From: JANNOG01 sp031398915 | GTDB lineage: Bacteria; Actinomycetota; Actinomycetes; Actinomycetales; JBBAYJ01 | Reading direction: 5' to 3' | Assembly (NCBI GenBank): GCA_031398915.1 | Contig: JANNOG010000075.1 | Span: forward strand, 9,605-73,604 | DNA length: 64,000 nucleotides | Part shown: positions 25,918 through 34,792 of the stretch, one piece after another | How positions within the stretch are numbered: position 1 is the stretch's first letter | Layout: every line of letters starts with the position of its first letter | Translations under genes and position numbers: made by a program | Notes under the pieces: model-generated | Databases searched by the model: none | The model's input: only the letters and a program-made list of their open reading frames with translations | What the model was told of the DNA's origin: nothing

Positions 25918-26339
25918 ACCTCAGCGGCGAGTTCACGGCGGCTGCCACGCCGCAGGCGCTGACCGGACTGCTGTCCGACGCCGGGCGGCTCGAGGGCGTC
26001 GGCGGGTTGTCGTCGGTCTCGGTCAGCGGCGCCGACACGCTCGACTGCATCTTCTCCCCGGTCACCAGCCTGGGCCGGATCCCGTTGCGGACGACGATCA
26101 CGACGCTGTCGGCCGCACCCGACGCTGCGGCATTGCGAGTCGTCGGGGTGCGGGGCCACCAGGCGGTGGACGCCGATATCGCCCTGGAGTTCGCGCCGGC
26201 GGACTCGGGGACCACGGTTCGCTGGACGGCCGATGTCGTCGTGCGCGGCGGCGCCGCATCCGTCGGCCAGCGGGTCTGGTCCGAACTGGCGTCACGCGCC
26301 ATCGGTGACGTCCTGGCCGCCGCCGCCTCGGTCGCCTGA
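25914..26339 (+). CDS. CoxG-like SRPBCC protein
   Basis: A 141-residue SRPBCC-fold protein of the carbon monoxide dehydrogenase subunit G group, beginning MNLSGEFTAAATPQALTGLL and ending with a short helix. It overlaps the large-subunit stop (ATGA). CoxG proteins are thought to help recruit or mature the Mo hydroxylase at the membrane; this copy lacks an obvious C-terminal membrane helix. Its presence supports a CO dehydrogenase-like architecture though not CO as substrate. Confidence 0.85.
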   Translation: MNLSGEFTAAATPQALTGLLSDAGRLEGVGGLSSVSVSGADTLDCIFSPVTSLGRIPLRTTITTLSAAPDAAALRVVGVRGHQAVDADIALEFAPADSGTTVRWTADVVVRGGAASVGQRVWSELASRAIGDVLAAAASVA

Positions 26340-26349
26340 GGGTCGGGTC

Positions 26350-27297
26350 GTGACCGGCGCAGCGGCCGTCGATGTCCACGTCCACCTGGCACCGGTGCTC
26401 GACGATCCGGCAGCGGCAGGTGTCGAGTCCCGCGACGGGCGCCTGGTCGTCGACGCGCATGCCGTCGGCCCGCCCGACCTGTACCGCCCCGACCACCTGC
26501 TGGCCTACCTCGACTCGGCCGGCATCGACCTCGCCCTGGTGGCGGCGCCGCCGCCGTTCTACCGGCAGGGGCTGGCCGCCCATGCCGCCGGCGCCTGGGT
26601 GACGGCGGCCAACGACGGCATCGTGGCTGCCTGCGCAGACGAGCCGGAGCGCCTGCGGGCGCTCGCCTACCTGCCCTGGGAGCACCCGGCACTGGCAGCG
26701 GAGGTGGTCGCGGCCGAGGTCGCAGCCGGGCGGACGGCGGGCTTCTCGGCGGCGGCGGGTGGGGGATCGCCCGCCCTGGACGACCCTGAGCTGGCCGGGG
26801 TATGGGCGGCCCTGGATCGGGCGGGTGCCCTGCTGGTGCTGCACCCGAGTCAATCACCGGACGCCAGGCTGGCCGCCCACTACGGGCACAACCTCACCGG
26901 AAACCCCGTCGAGACCGCCGTCGCCGTGTCGGCTCTCGTCTTCGGTGGGGTGCTCGACCGTCACCCCCGCGTGCGAATCGTCCTGGTGCACGGGGGCGGT
27001 GTCGTGCCCGCTCTGGCCGGACGATGGCACCACGGTGTGGCGACCTCGCGTCCCGGCCTGCCGGATCCGCCCGTGGACGTCGCCGCCTCACTGGCGCGGC
27101 TGTGGACCGACTGTCTGACGGACCCCGCGATGGTCGACGTCGCGGCGACGGTGTTCGGCGAGGACCACCTGTTGTTGGGCAGCGACTGGCCGTTCCCGAT
27201 GGGCACCCGGGATCCGGTCGGGCGGGTGCGTCATCGAGGTCCGGCTGCCGTCGACGTGATCTCCCGACGCAACCCTCTCGCCCTGCTCGGGGCCTGA
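26350..27297 (+). CDS. Amidohydrolase 2 family protein (ACMSD/decarboxylase-type)
   Basis: A 315-residue TIM-barrel metal enzyme. Visible metal-site motifs are the N-terminal VDVHVHLAP (H-x-H), LLVLHPSQS, VLVHGGGVVPALAGRW and the terminal Asp in LLLGSDWPFPMG. This is the order seen in ACMSD, gamma-resorcylate decarboxylase and 3,6-dihydroxypicolinate decarboxylase-type enzymes. It probably decarboxylates an aromatic acid or hydrolyses a ring-opened intermediate. The GTG at 26350 is chosen because the first metal motif follows within 10 residues; the longer frame overlaps the CoxG gene. It is the last gene of unit 1. Confidence 0.85.
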   Translation: MTGAAAVDVHVHLAPVLDDPAAAGVESRDGRLVVDAHAVGPPDLYRPDHLLAYLDSAGIDLALVAAPPPFYRQGLAAHAAGAWVTAANDGIVAACADEPERLRALAYLPWEHPALAAEVVAAEVAAGRTAGFSAAAGGGSPALDDPELAGVWAALDRAGALLVLHPSQSPDARLAAHYGHNLTGNPVETAVAVSALVFGGVLDRHPRVRIVLVHGGGVVPALAGRWHHGVATSRPGLPDPPVDVAASLARLWTDCLTDPAMVDVAATVFGEDHLLLGSDWPFPMGTRDPVGRVRHRGPAAVDVISRRNPLALLGA

Positions 27298-27403
27298 GGC
27301 GGCGCCATGTGCGGAGTTCGACCGCCGGATGAGCGCCGCCGTGACCCGGAACCGGGCCGTAGGGACGGCGGCCGTCGTTGATCTGCTGGCTCTCATCAAC
27401 TAT

Positions 27404-27415
27404 GTTTGATCAAAC
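27404..27415. promoter_or_regulatory. Putative GntR operator, site B (before the Ldh-to-GntR operon)
   Basis: GTTTGATCAAAC is a perfect 12-bp palindrome 78 bp before the ATG of the Ldh-type gene. It shares the core TTTGATCA with sites A and C. A second, looser inverted repeat GTTGAT/ATCAAC lies just upstream (27377-27382 and 27395-27400). The 195-bp gap 27298-27492 holds nothing else recognisable. Confidence 0.75.
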
Positions 27416-27492
27416 CTGAGCTGACGGCTCTGGTGGTACTGGTGGTGGACGTGCTGGTCCCCATGGACATGGCGGAGATGGAGGTGGTCGTG

Positions 27493-28542
27493 ATGGGCAA
27501 CCCGATGGTCTCGGTCGCCTGGCTGACCGATGCGTCAGCAGGTCTGTTGCGACGCGCCGGTGTACCCGACGACGACGCCCTCGAGGTCGCCGCCGCCCTG
27601 GTCGAGTCCGACCGGCGGGGCGTCCCCTCACACGGCGTCCTGCTGCTGCCGATGTACCTCGACCGCATCCGGGACGGTTCGGTCGACCCCGTCGCCCGCC
27701 CCGAGGTCGTCCACGACGGGCTCGCAGTCCTCACCATGGACGCCCGCAACGGCCTCGGCCAGGTGAGCGCCCGGATCGCCATGGCGGAGGCCGTGACCCG
27801 GGCCGCCACGTTCGGGATCGGCGCCGTGACCGTCCGTCGTGCCTTCCACTTCGGGGGCGCCTACCGCTGGGCCGAGCAGGCCGCCTCGGCGGGCCTGGTC
27901 GGCATCGCGGCCTCGAACACCCGCCCGCTGATGCCCGCACCCGGCGGTGCCGACGCCGTCGTGGGCAACAACCCGCTCGCGGTCGCCATCCCCGGGGATC
28001 CGGGGCAGGCCGCGTTCGTGCTGGACATGGCCCTGTCCGAGGCCGCCCTCGGCAAGATCAGGCTCGCGGCGCAGGCGGGCCGCGAGATCCCCGCGACCTG
28101 GGCGACCGATGCCGACGGGCGCCCGACCACCGATCCCACGGCAGCCATCGCCGGGCTGCTGCTCCCCGCCGCAGGTCCCAAGGGTTACGGTCTCGCGCTG
28201 GTGCTCGACGTCCTCACCGGAGCCCTGTCCGGGGGGTCCAGCGGCTCGGCGGTCAAGGGCCTGTACGCCGACACGGCCGTCCCGAACGACTGCGCCCACC
28301 TGTTCCTCGCCATCGACCCGGCCGCCTTCGGTGACCCCGCCGGCTTCCGCGAGCGGGTGGCGACCCTCGTGGCCGAGGTGCGCGCCAGTCGGCTCGCCCC
28401 GGGCGTGTCGCGGGTCGTGCTGCCGGGCCAGATGGAGGCCGAGCGCGCCGCTGCCGCCTCCGCCCTGGTCGCCCTCGACGACGGCACCACCAAGGCGCTG
28501 CGCGAGCGCGGCCTGGACGAGCCGCCCGGCGGTGCCGTGTGA
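27493..28542 (+). CDS. Ldh family (malate/L-lactate-type) NAD(P)-dependent oxidoreductase
   Basis: A 349-residue dehydrogenase of the type 2 malate/lactate dehydrogenase family. Diagnostic segments are SDRRGVPSHGVLLLPMYLDR (catalytic His), GAVTVRRAFHFGGAYRWAEQ, IAASNTRPLMPAPGG and AAGPKGYGLALVLDVLTGAL. The start ATG 27493 has GGAGG with eight bases spacing, better than the upstream in-frame codons. The family interconverts 2-hydroxy acids and 2-oxo acids or reduces cyclic imino acids. It opens unit 2, and its stop overlaps the next start. Confidence 0.92.
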   Translation: MGNPMVSVAWLTDASAGLLRRAGVPDDDALEVAAALVESDRRGVPSHGVLLLPMYLDRIRDGSVDPVARPEVVHDGLAVLTMDARNGLGQVSARIAMAEAVTRAATFGIGAVTVRRAFHFGGAYRWAEQAASAGLVGIAASNTRPLMPAPGGADAVVGNNPLAVAIPGDPGQAAFVLDMALSEAALGKIRLAAQAGREIPATWATDADGRPTTDPTAAIAGLLLPAAGPKGYGLALVLDVLTGALSGGSSGSAVKGLYADTAVPNDCAHLFLAIDPAAFGDPAGFRERVATLVAEVRASRLAPGVSRVVLPGQMEAERAAAASALVALDDGTTKALRERGLDEPPGGAV

Positions 28543-30176
28543 GCAGCGCAGCGCCGACGACCGACGCGGTCGTCGTGGGCGCGGGCATCAACGGCATGGT
28601 CGCCGCGGCCGAACTGGCGATGGCGGGCTGGTCGGTCCGACTGCTCGACCGCAACCCCGCGATCGGTGGCTTCATCGCGACCGAGGAGCGCACCCTCCCC
28701 GGCTACCAGCACGAGACCTTCTCGTCGTGGCACCCGCTGTTCGTCTCGGGCCCGGCACACGCCGCGCTCGGCGAGCACCTGGGCGCCCGGGGCCTGTCGT
28801 ACGCCAACACCGACGGGGTCGTGACGGGCAGTGTCGCCGACGACGGCACGGTGACCCTGGCCCACCGGGACCCAGCCGTCACGGCGGCCGGGTTCGCCGA
28901 CCCCGACGACCGCCTCGCCTACGCCGCAGCGCTGGACCGGTTCATCGGCCAGGCCGACCTGATCGGCGACATGCTGGGGATGTCCCTGCACACCCGGGCA
29001 GTCGCGCGCCCGCTGTGGCGCTTCGCCCGCCGCCAGCGTGCCCGGACCCTGGACTGGGGCCGCGACCTGGCATCCAGTGGCCGGGGGTACTGCCGGCGCG
29101 AGTTCCGCGGCCGCGAGGTCGACCACCTGTGGGTGCCGTGGCTGCTGCACGCCGGGCTGTCACCGGACAGCGCCTCGGGCGGGTTGTTCGTGCCCGTCCT
29201 GGCCGCGACCATGCACGGTTTCGGGCTGCCGATCCCGGTCGGGGGCTCGGTCCGCTTCCTCGACGCCTTCCGGTCGTTGCTCACCGACCACGGGGTCGAC
29301 ATCGTCACGGGCGCGCACGTGCACTCGGTGGTGGTCCGGGGTGGCCGCGCCGTCGCGGTCCGCGCAGGCAACGAGCAGTACGGCGCCGCTCGCGCCGTGA
29401 TCGCGTCCGTGACCCCCCAGGCCCTGTACCTGGACCTGCTGCGCGACGTCGACGTCCCCGTCACCGTCCGGCGAGGGTCGAGCCGCTATCGCCCGGGCCG
29501 CGCGGCGATGCAGGTCCACGTCGCCCTGTCGGGACCGGTTCCGTGGCAGGACGCCGCGTTGGCCGATGTCCCGCTGCTCCACCTCAGCGACGGGTCGGCC
29601 AGTACGGGCATCGCCTGCGCGCAGGCCGAGGCGGGCCTGCTCCCCGACCGCCCGACCGTCGTCGTCGGCCAGCAGCACGTCCTAGACCCCTCGCGGGTGC
29701 CCGACGGCGCCGCGGCGCTGTGGCTCCAACTGCAGGAGGTGCCGGCGGTGCCGCTGGGCGACGCCGGCGGCAGCAGCGAGCGGGGCGGCATCGACGCGGC
29801 AGGTGCGTGGACCGCCGACGTGCGCGACCGCTACGTCGAGCGGGTGTTGGCCCGCATCGAACGCCACGCCCCTGGCCTGCGCGAACGGATCCTCGCCGTG
29901 GACGTCCTCACCCCCGACGACATCCGGGCGCACAACCCGAACGCTCTGGGTGGAGACCCGTACGCCGGTTCCGCCGAGCTCGACCAGAACTTCCTGTGGC
30001 GCCCGCTGCCCGGGGCCGATCACCGGACACCCGTGCCGGGGCTGTGGCACATCGGGGCCTCGACGCACCCGGGTCCCGGTCTGGGCGGCACCAGTGGCCA
30101 CATCGTCGCCCAGCGGCTGCTGACCGCCGCCCGTCGGGGGCGCCTCGCTGCCGCGGCCCGGGCGAGGTTCGCGTGA
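28539..30176 (+). CDS. CrtI/PYROXD2-like NAD(P)/FAD-dependent oxidoreductase
   Basis: A 545-residue flavoprotein of the phytoene dehydrogenase-like, amine-oxidase superfamily. The FAD motif is AVVVGAGINGMVAAAELAMA, and the C-terminal flavin-contact motif is PVPGLWHIGASTHPGPGLGG. It is the intact paralogue of the frameshifted gene at 20168, sharing the LGGDPYAGSAELDQNFLWRP motif. Family members desaturate carotenoids or oxidise other substrates; carotenoid genes are absent here, so a role in the local catabolic pathway is more likely. It overlaps both neighbours by four bases. Confidence 0.87.
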   Translation: MSSAAPTTDAVVVGAGINGMVAAAELAMAGWSVRLLDRNPAIGGFIATEERTLPGYQHETFSSWHPLFVSGPAHAALGEHLGARGLSYANTDGVVTGSVADDGTVTLAHRDPAVTAAGFADPDDRLAYAAALDRFIGQADLIGDMLGMSLHTRAVARPLWRFARRQRARTLDWGRDLASSGRGYCRREFRGREVDHLWVPWLLHAGLSPDSASGGLFVPVLAATMHGFGLPIPVGGSVRFLDAFRSLLTDHGVDIVTGAHVHSVVVRGGRAVAVRAGNEQYGAARAVIASVTPQALYLDLLRDVDVPVTVRRGSSRYRPGRAAMQVHVALSGPVPWQDAALADVPLLHLSDGSASTGIACAQAEAGLLPDRPTVVVGQQHVLDPSRVPDGAAALWLQLQEVPAVPLGDAGGSSERGGIDAAGAWTADVRDRYVERVLARIERHAPGLRERILAVDVLTPDDIRAHNPNALGGDPYAGSAELDQNFLWRPLPGADHRTPVPGLWHIGASTHPGPGLGGTSGHIVAQRLLTAARRGRLAAAARARFA

Positions 30177-30922
30177 AGGTCACCTTCGACGCGACAGGCG
30201 AGGTCCTCGTCGTCACCGGGGGCGCGTCGGGCATCGGCGCCGCGCTGGTCGCCGCCTTCGTCGGGGCGGGCGGGAGGGCCGTCGTGCTCGACGTCGGCGT
30301 CGACACCGACCTCGCGGCGGCCGAGCGGCTGGAGCACGTCCACTGCGACGTCGCCGACCGCGACGCCGTCACCGCCGCCGTCCACGGTGTGGTCGAGCGC
30401 CACGGCCGGGTCGACGCCCTGCTCGCCGGGGCCGCCGTGCAGCCCCGGGTCGCGGTGGCCGACACCCCTGCCGAGACCTGGCGGCACACCCTCGCGGTCA
30501 ATCTCGACGGTGTCGTCTGGGCGTGCCAGGCGGTACTGCCCACGATGCGCGCCGCCCGGCGAGGGAGCATCGTCGTGTTCGGCTCGGGCCTCGGCGTCAA
30601 CGGCCACCCCGGCGCGGCCGCCTACGCGGCGAGCAAGGCCGCGCTGGTGGCGTTCGTCAAGTCGCTGGCCGCCGAGGTCGTCGCCGACCGGGTGCGCGCC
30701 AACGTGGTCCTCCCCGGCGTGGTCGACACCCCGCAGTTCCGGGCCGCGAATCCACCCGGCGCCCAGCAGGAGATCTGGTCACGCGGCGTCGGTGTCGGTA
30801 CCCCCGAGGACGTGGTGGGCCCGCTGATGTACCTGCTGTCGGACGCGGCGACCATGACCGGGTCGTTGCTGACCCGCGACCGTGCATTTTCCCTCTCACC
30901 TGGCCCCGAGGAGCTGTCGTGA
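30173..30922 (+). CDS. Short-chain dehydrogenase/reductase
   Basis: A 249-residue classical SDR. The cofactor motif is VVTGGASGIGAALVAAF, an Asp (VLDVGVDTD) after the second strand favours NAD(H), and the catalytic S-Y-K set is visible as VVFGSGLGVNGHPGAAAYAASKAA. The usual NNAG is replaced by LAGAAVQP, a known variant. It is embedded in unit 2 with four-base overlaps at both ends, so it probably oxidises an alcohol or dihydrodiol of the same pathway. Confidence 0.9.
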   Translation: MKVTFDATGEVLVVTGGASGIGAALVAAFVGAGGRAVVLDVGVDTDLAAAERLEHVHCDVADRDAVTAAVHGVVERHGRVDALLAGAAVQPRVAVADTPAETWRHTLAVNLDGVVWACQAVLPTMRAARRGSIVVFGSGLGVNGHPGAAAYAASKAALVAFVKSLAAEVVADRVRANVVLPGVVDTPQFRAANPPGAQQEIWSRGVGVGTPEDVVGPLMYLLSDAATMTGSLLTRDRAFSLSPGPEELS

Positions 30923-32499
30923 CCGTGGACGACCTGCCCGTCATCGTCGTGGGGGGTGGGCCGATCGGGCTGATGACCGCCCTCGGCCTGCACCACTACG
31001 GCGTGCCCGTCGTCGTCCTCGAAGAGGACGCCGTGTTGTCGCTGGACACCAAGGCCGGAACGATCCTCACCCGCACTCTGGAGGTCGCCCACCGGTACGA
31101 GGTGATCGACGACGTCCTGGCCGCGTCGCTACGACTGGACGAGATCGGCGAGATCGACCGCGCCACCAACGTCTCCACCCAGGGCGTCCACACCGAACTG
31201 CTGGTCGACGACACCCGCTATCCGCTGGTGGTGAACATCCCGCAGCACCACCTGGAGCCCGTCCTGCGCGAGGCGCTGGACCGCAAGGCCCCCGACGTCC
31301 TGCACATGCGACACCGGTTCACCTCGTTCGAGGAGTTGGCGGACCGGGTACGGGTGCGCGTCGACACCCCCGACGGCGAGCGGACGATCGAGGGCCGGTA
31401 CCTGCTGGCCTGTGACGGCGGGCGCTCGCAGGTGCGCGAGCAGCTCGGCATCACGGTCGAGGGGATGACGCTCGAGGAGCGGTACATGCTCGTCGACCTC
31501 AAGCTCGACCTCGACCTGGACAACCCCCGCGACTACCCCTACCTCGCGTACTTCGGGGACCCCGAGGAATGGATGATCCTGGTCCGCCAGCCGCACTGCT
31601 GGCGCTTCCTCTTCCCGTTGAAGGCGGGGCGGCCCGAGCCGAGCAAGGAGGAGCTGGCCGAGCGCGCGCTGCGGTTCATCGGTGAGGTCGACACGATGGA
31701 GATCCTCGGGTCCAACATCTACACCGTCCACCACCGCGTGGCCGAGTCGTGGCGGGCGGGCCGGGCCTTCCTGATGGGCGACGCGGCGCACCTGATCACC
31801 CCGATGTGGGCGCTCGGCCTCAACTCCGGTGTCCTGGACGCGAGCAACCTGCCCTGGCGCCTGGCCTTCGTGTACCGGGGGTGGGCCACCGAGTCGTTGC
31901 TGGACGGATACGAGCAGGAGCAGGCGCCGGTGGCGATCAAGGGCTCGGGCGAGATGGCCGAGGCGGCCCGCGCCAACATGGAGCGGCGTCGCGGCACCCT
32001 CGACGCGATGAGCGGCGGCGAGTGGGGCGTCGCCATCACCCGCAGCCTGCTGGGCGTCAGCCTGGACGTCGACGGCACCGGCGACTGGTCGATGGTCAAG
32101 TCGGGCGACACCCCGGTGGCGGTCCGAACCGGCGACCGCTGCCCCGACCTGCCGGTGTTCGGGGCCCACGCCCGGATCCACCTCCACGACCTGGTCGACG
32201 GCCGGTTCGTCGCCCTGTGGTTCTGCGACGCCCGGCGGCGACCCGCCATCCCTGCCGACGACGTGGCGGGCCTGAGCCATTTCGTGGTGAGCCGCTGGGA
32301 CGCGCCCCACGACTCGGGGCTGCGGCCCCACGGCCTGTTCGACCCGGGCAGCCGGGTGCAGAAGCGCCTCGGCGTCGAGGACGGCACCGTCGTCCTGCTC
32401 CGTCCCGATGCCCACATCGCGACCATCCGCCGGTTCGATCCCGCCGCCCTCGACGACGAGATCACGCCGCTCTACCGCCGCCTCACCGGTACCGACTGA
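30919..32499 (+). CDS. FAD-dependent aromatic-ring monooxygenase (PheA/TfdB/MhpA-type)
   Basis: A 526-residue group A flavoprotein hydroxylase. FAD motif VIVVGGGPIGLMTALGLHHY is at the N-terminus, the DG motif is LLACDGGRSQVREQLGI, and the GD motif is FLMGDAAHLITPMWALGLNS. A C-terminal thioredoxin-like region of about 150 residues, as in phenol hydroxylases and MhpA, is present. These enzymes use NAD(P)H and oxygen to hydroxylate aromatic rings. It is probably the ring-hydroxylating step before cleavage. Confidence 0.92.
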   Translation: MTVDDLPVIVVGGGPIGLMTALGLHHYGVPVVVLEEDAVLSLDTKAGTILTRTLEVAHRYEVIDDVLAASLRLDEIGEIDRATNVSTQGVHTELLVDDTRYPLVVNIPQHHLEPVLREALDRKAPDVLHMRHRFTSFEELADRVRVRVDTPDGERTIEGRYLLACDGGRSQVREQLGITVEGMTLEERYMLVDLKLDLDLDNPRDYPYLAYFGDPEEWMILVRQPHCWRFLFPLKAGRPEPSKEELAERALRFIGEVDTMEILGSNIYTVHHRVAESWRAGRAFLMGDAAHLITPMWALGLNSGVLDASNLPWRLAFVYRGWATESLLDGYEQEQAPVAIKGSGEMAEAARANMERRRGTLDAMSGGEWGVAITRSLLGVSLDVDGTGDWSMVKSGDTPVAVRTGDRCPDLPVFGAHARIHLHDLVDGRFVALWFCDARRRPAIPADDVAGLSHFVVSRWDAPHDSGLRPHGLFDPGSRVQKRLGVEDGTVVLLRPDAHIATIRRFDPAALDDEITPLYRRLTGTD

Positions 32500-32510
32500 C
32501 GAGGAGCAGC

Positions 32511-32861
32511 ATGCCCGCCGCCACCTTCACCCGACCCGACGGCACCGACCTGACCCTCGGCACCGTCGGGCAGACGGTCGTCTTCGAGAACGAGCGCGTC
32601 CGCGTCTGGGAGATCGTCCTCGCCCCGGGTGAGACCGTGTCCTGGCACCACCACGAGAACGACTATCTCGTCGTGGCGCTGCAGCCGGCGGACAACCGCA
32701 TCGACAACGCCCTGGGCGGCGAACCGCGGCATGTGCACGAGCCCGTCGGCGGCGTGGTGTTCCGCCCGGCCGGTGAGGTCCACATGCTGACCAACGAAGG
32801 CACCACCGAGTACCGCAGCCGCCTCGTCGAGCTGCTGCAGGCCCCGGCGGGCGGGCGATGA
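32511..32861 (+). CDS. Small cupin-domain protein
   Basis: A 116-residue single cupin. The metal-binding pattern is SWHHHENDYLVVALQP, and the second motif is GGVVFRPAGEVHMLTNEG. The start ATG has GAGGAG upstream. The family includes isomerases, lyases and dioxygenases, so the reaction cannot be named. It lies in unit 2 and overlaps the next cupin gene (ATGA). Confidence 0.85.
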   Translation: MPAATFTRPDGTDLTLGTVGQTVVFENERVRVWEIVLAPGETVSWHHHENDYLVVALQPADNRIDNALGGEPRHVHEPVGGVVFRPAGEVHMLTNEGTTEYRSRLVELLQAPAGGR

Positions 32862-33427
32862 GCGGCGACGGCGAGGCGTCGGACACGTTCGACCTCGTAC
32901 CCGCACGGCCGGCCCCCGACGGCGTCGACCCGCGCGAGTGGGCACTCAACCTCGGCGACCCGGGCCACTACGGCGGCGCGGCACCGGACCTCTCGCGGGA
33001 GGCGGCGGCGGGTGAGGCGACCGCGGCAGACGGCAGTTCGCACCCGCTCTTCCGGTTCCGCGAGATCCTGGTCCAGACCGCGGACCTCGACTGGGTGGCC
33101 AAGACGCTGGCCGGGCTGTCGCACAAGGCGCTGTGGCGCGACGAGACCACCGGCGCGTCGATCTCACTGCTCCGCTTCCAGCCGGGGGCGGGCATCCCGA
33201 TGCGGCACTCGCACGCCTCCAACCAGTTCATGTTCTGTCTCTCGGGTCGCTACCGTTACGTCCCTACCGGCATCGTCCTGACGGCCGGCAGCTTCTACTG
33301 GAACCCCCGGGGCAGCCTTCACGGCCCGACCCATGCCGACGAGGAGTCGGTCCTGGTCGAGATCTACGACGGACCTCATTACCCGACCCAGCCGGATTGG
33401 TACACCGATCCGGCCGACGCCCGCTGA
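32858..33427 (+). CDS. Cupin-domain protein, 2,4'-dihydroxyacetophenone dioxygenase-like
   Basis: A 189-residue protein with one cupin domain in the second half. The motifs GAGIPMRHSHASNQFMFCLS, GSFYWNPRGSLHGPTHAD and LVEIYDGPHY are those of ChrR-like/dihydroxyacetophenone dioxygenase-type cupins, with His ligands for a metal. The first 65 residues are hydrophilic and unrecognised, containing PREWALNLGDPGHY. A dioxygenase or a related C-C cleaving role would fit the monooxygenase upstream and the FAH-family hydrolase downstream, but this is inference. Confidence 0.8.
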   Translation: MSGDGEASDTFDLVPARPAPDGVDPREWALNLGDPGHYGGAAPDLSREAAAGEATAADGSSHPLFRFREILVQTADLDWVAKTLAGLSHKALWRDETTGASISLLRFQPGAGIPMRHSHASNQFMFCLSGRYRYVPTGIVLTAGSFYWNPRGSLHGPTHADEESVLVEIYDGPHYPTQPDWYTDPADAR

Positions 33428-33441
33428 CCTCCGGAGCCCTC

Positions 33442-33849
33442 ATGACCGTGCGACAGGTGACATCCACCGCCCTGGCCGAGCCGAACGGCCACTTCTCCCA
33501 CGCCACGACCGTCGAGGCACGCGGGCGCCTGGTGTTCATCTCGGGGATGACGGCACGCAACTCCGATGGTGGGGTGACCGGGGTCGGCGACATCAGCGCG
33601 CAGACCCACCAGGTCATCCAGAACCTCAGAGCTGCGGTCGAGGAGGCCGGCGGCACCCTCGCCGACATCGCCCGGGTCGACGTGTACGTCCGCAACATGG
33701 AGGACTTCCAGGCCATCCACGCGGTCCGGCGGCAGTACTTCACCGGCATCGCGCCGGCGTCGACGATGGTCGAGGTCTCGAAGTTCGTGAACAAGGATTA
33801 CCTGATCGAGATCAACGCCATCGCCGTCGTACCCGACGGCGGGTCCTGA
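33442..33849 (+). CDS. RidA family protein
   Basis: A 135-residue YjgF/YER057c/UK114-type protein. Features are the core LVFISGMTARNSDGGVTGVG, IQNLRAAVEEAGGTLADIAR and VDVYVRNMEDFQAI, and the C-terminal region PASTMVEVSKFVNKDYLIEI. The conserved Arg that binds the carboxylate in deaminating RidA sits in classical members before the tail PPAR; here the region reads differently, so it may be a specialised member. RidA proteins hydrolyse enamine/imine intermediates, which would fit a nitrogen-containing substrate. The start has CCGGAG upstream. Confidence 0.88.
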   Translation: MTVRQVTSTALAEPNGHFSHATTVEARGRLVFISGMTARNSDGGVTGVGDISAQTHQVIQNLRAAVEEAGGTLADIARVDVYVRNMEDFQAIHAVRRQYFTGIAPASTMVEVSKFVNKDYLIEINAIAVVPDGGS

Positions 33850-33855
33850 CCGGCG

Positions 33856-34779
33856 ATGAGACTCGCCTCCGTCGCCGTCGACGGCTCCTCCCGCATCGGC
33901 CTCGTCGACGTCGACACGGCAACCGTCGCCGTCCTCCCGGCAACCCTCGGCACGCTGGACGACGTGGTGCGCCGCGGCGCCGACGCCGTCCACGCGCTGG
34001 CGGACTCGGCGGGCGCCGCGGACGTTCGAGCCATCGATTCGGTGTCACTCCTGCCGCCGCTTCGCCGGCTGAACCGCGACGTCCTGTGCACCGGGTGGAA
34101 CTACTGGGACCACTTCGAGGAGTCGGCCGGCAAGCGTGAGGGACAGGATCCGGTCGCGGCGCCGCTGCACCCGACGTTCTTCACCAAGGGCCCGGACACG
34201 ATCGTGGGCCCCCACGCCGCCATCGCCTACGACGCGGACCTGTCGCTGCAGTGGGACTACGAGGCCGAGGTCGCTCTCGTGTTCGGGCGTGACGGCCGGT
34301 CGATCCCGACGGGGTCGGCGCTGGACCACGTGCTCGGCCTCTGCATCGCCAACGACGTCTCGCTGCGCGACGTGCAGCGCCGCCACGGCGGCCAGTGGCT
34401 CAAGGGCAAGAGCATCGACGCGACGATGCCGATCGGCCCGTGGATCACGACGCTCGACGAGATCCCCGACCTCACCGACCTCGTCATCGAGTGCGTGCTC
34501 AACGGCGAGGTCGTCCAACACGCCCGGACCGCGCAGATGGCATTCGGGTTCGAGACGCTCGTCGCCGAACTGAGCCTGGGGATGACCGTGCGCGCCGGGG
34601 ACCTGTTGCTCACCGGAACGCCGAGCGGGGTGGGCAACGCGCGCGACCCCAAGTTGTTCCTGCGGCCCGGTGACGAGATCCTCACCCGGGTGAGCGGTCT
34701 CGGGGAATTGCGCAACCGGATCGAGTCGGTGGCCCTCGCAGCTGCGGGGTCGGGCCCGGGAGCCCCCCACGGCGCGTGA
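33856..34779 (+). CDS. Fumarylacetoacetate hydrolase (FAH) family protein
   Basis: A 307-residue protein with an N-terminal domain and a C-terminal FAH barrel from about residue 75. The metal-ligand motif is LQWDYEAEVALVFG, with WLKGKSIDATMPIGPWITT, and the closing LLLTGTPSGVG segment. The family hydrolyses C-C bonds of acylpyruvates, hydrates 2-oxopent-4-dienoates, or decarboxylates oxo acids, all late steps of aromatic degradation. It lies six bases after RidA and 13 before the GntR gene. Confidence 0.92.
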   Translation: MRLASVAVDGSSRIGLVDVDTATVAVLPATLGTLDDVVRRGADAVHALADSAGAADVRAIDSVSLLPPLRRLNRDVLCTGWNYWDHFEESAGKREGQDPVAAPLHPTFFTKGPDTIVGPHAAIAYDADLSLQWDYEAEVALVFGRDGRSIPTGSALDHVLGLCIANDVSLRDVQRRHGGQWLKGKSIDATMPIGPWITTLDEIPDLTDLVIECVLNGEVVQHARTAQMAFGFETLVAELSLGMTVRAGDLLLTGTPSGVGNARDPKLFLRPGDEILTRVSGLGELRNRIESVALAAAGSGPGAPHGA

Positions 34780-34792
34780 TGTGGAGGTACGC

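Noticed and set aside
27947..30922. Open frame of 991 codons on the plus strand
   Set aside because: It is a Pro/Arg/Ser-rich shadow of the Ldh and CrtI-like genes. Only the last 250 codons, the SDR from GTG 30173, are real.
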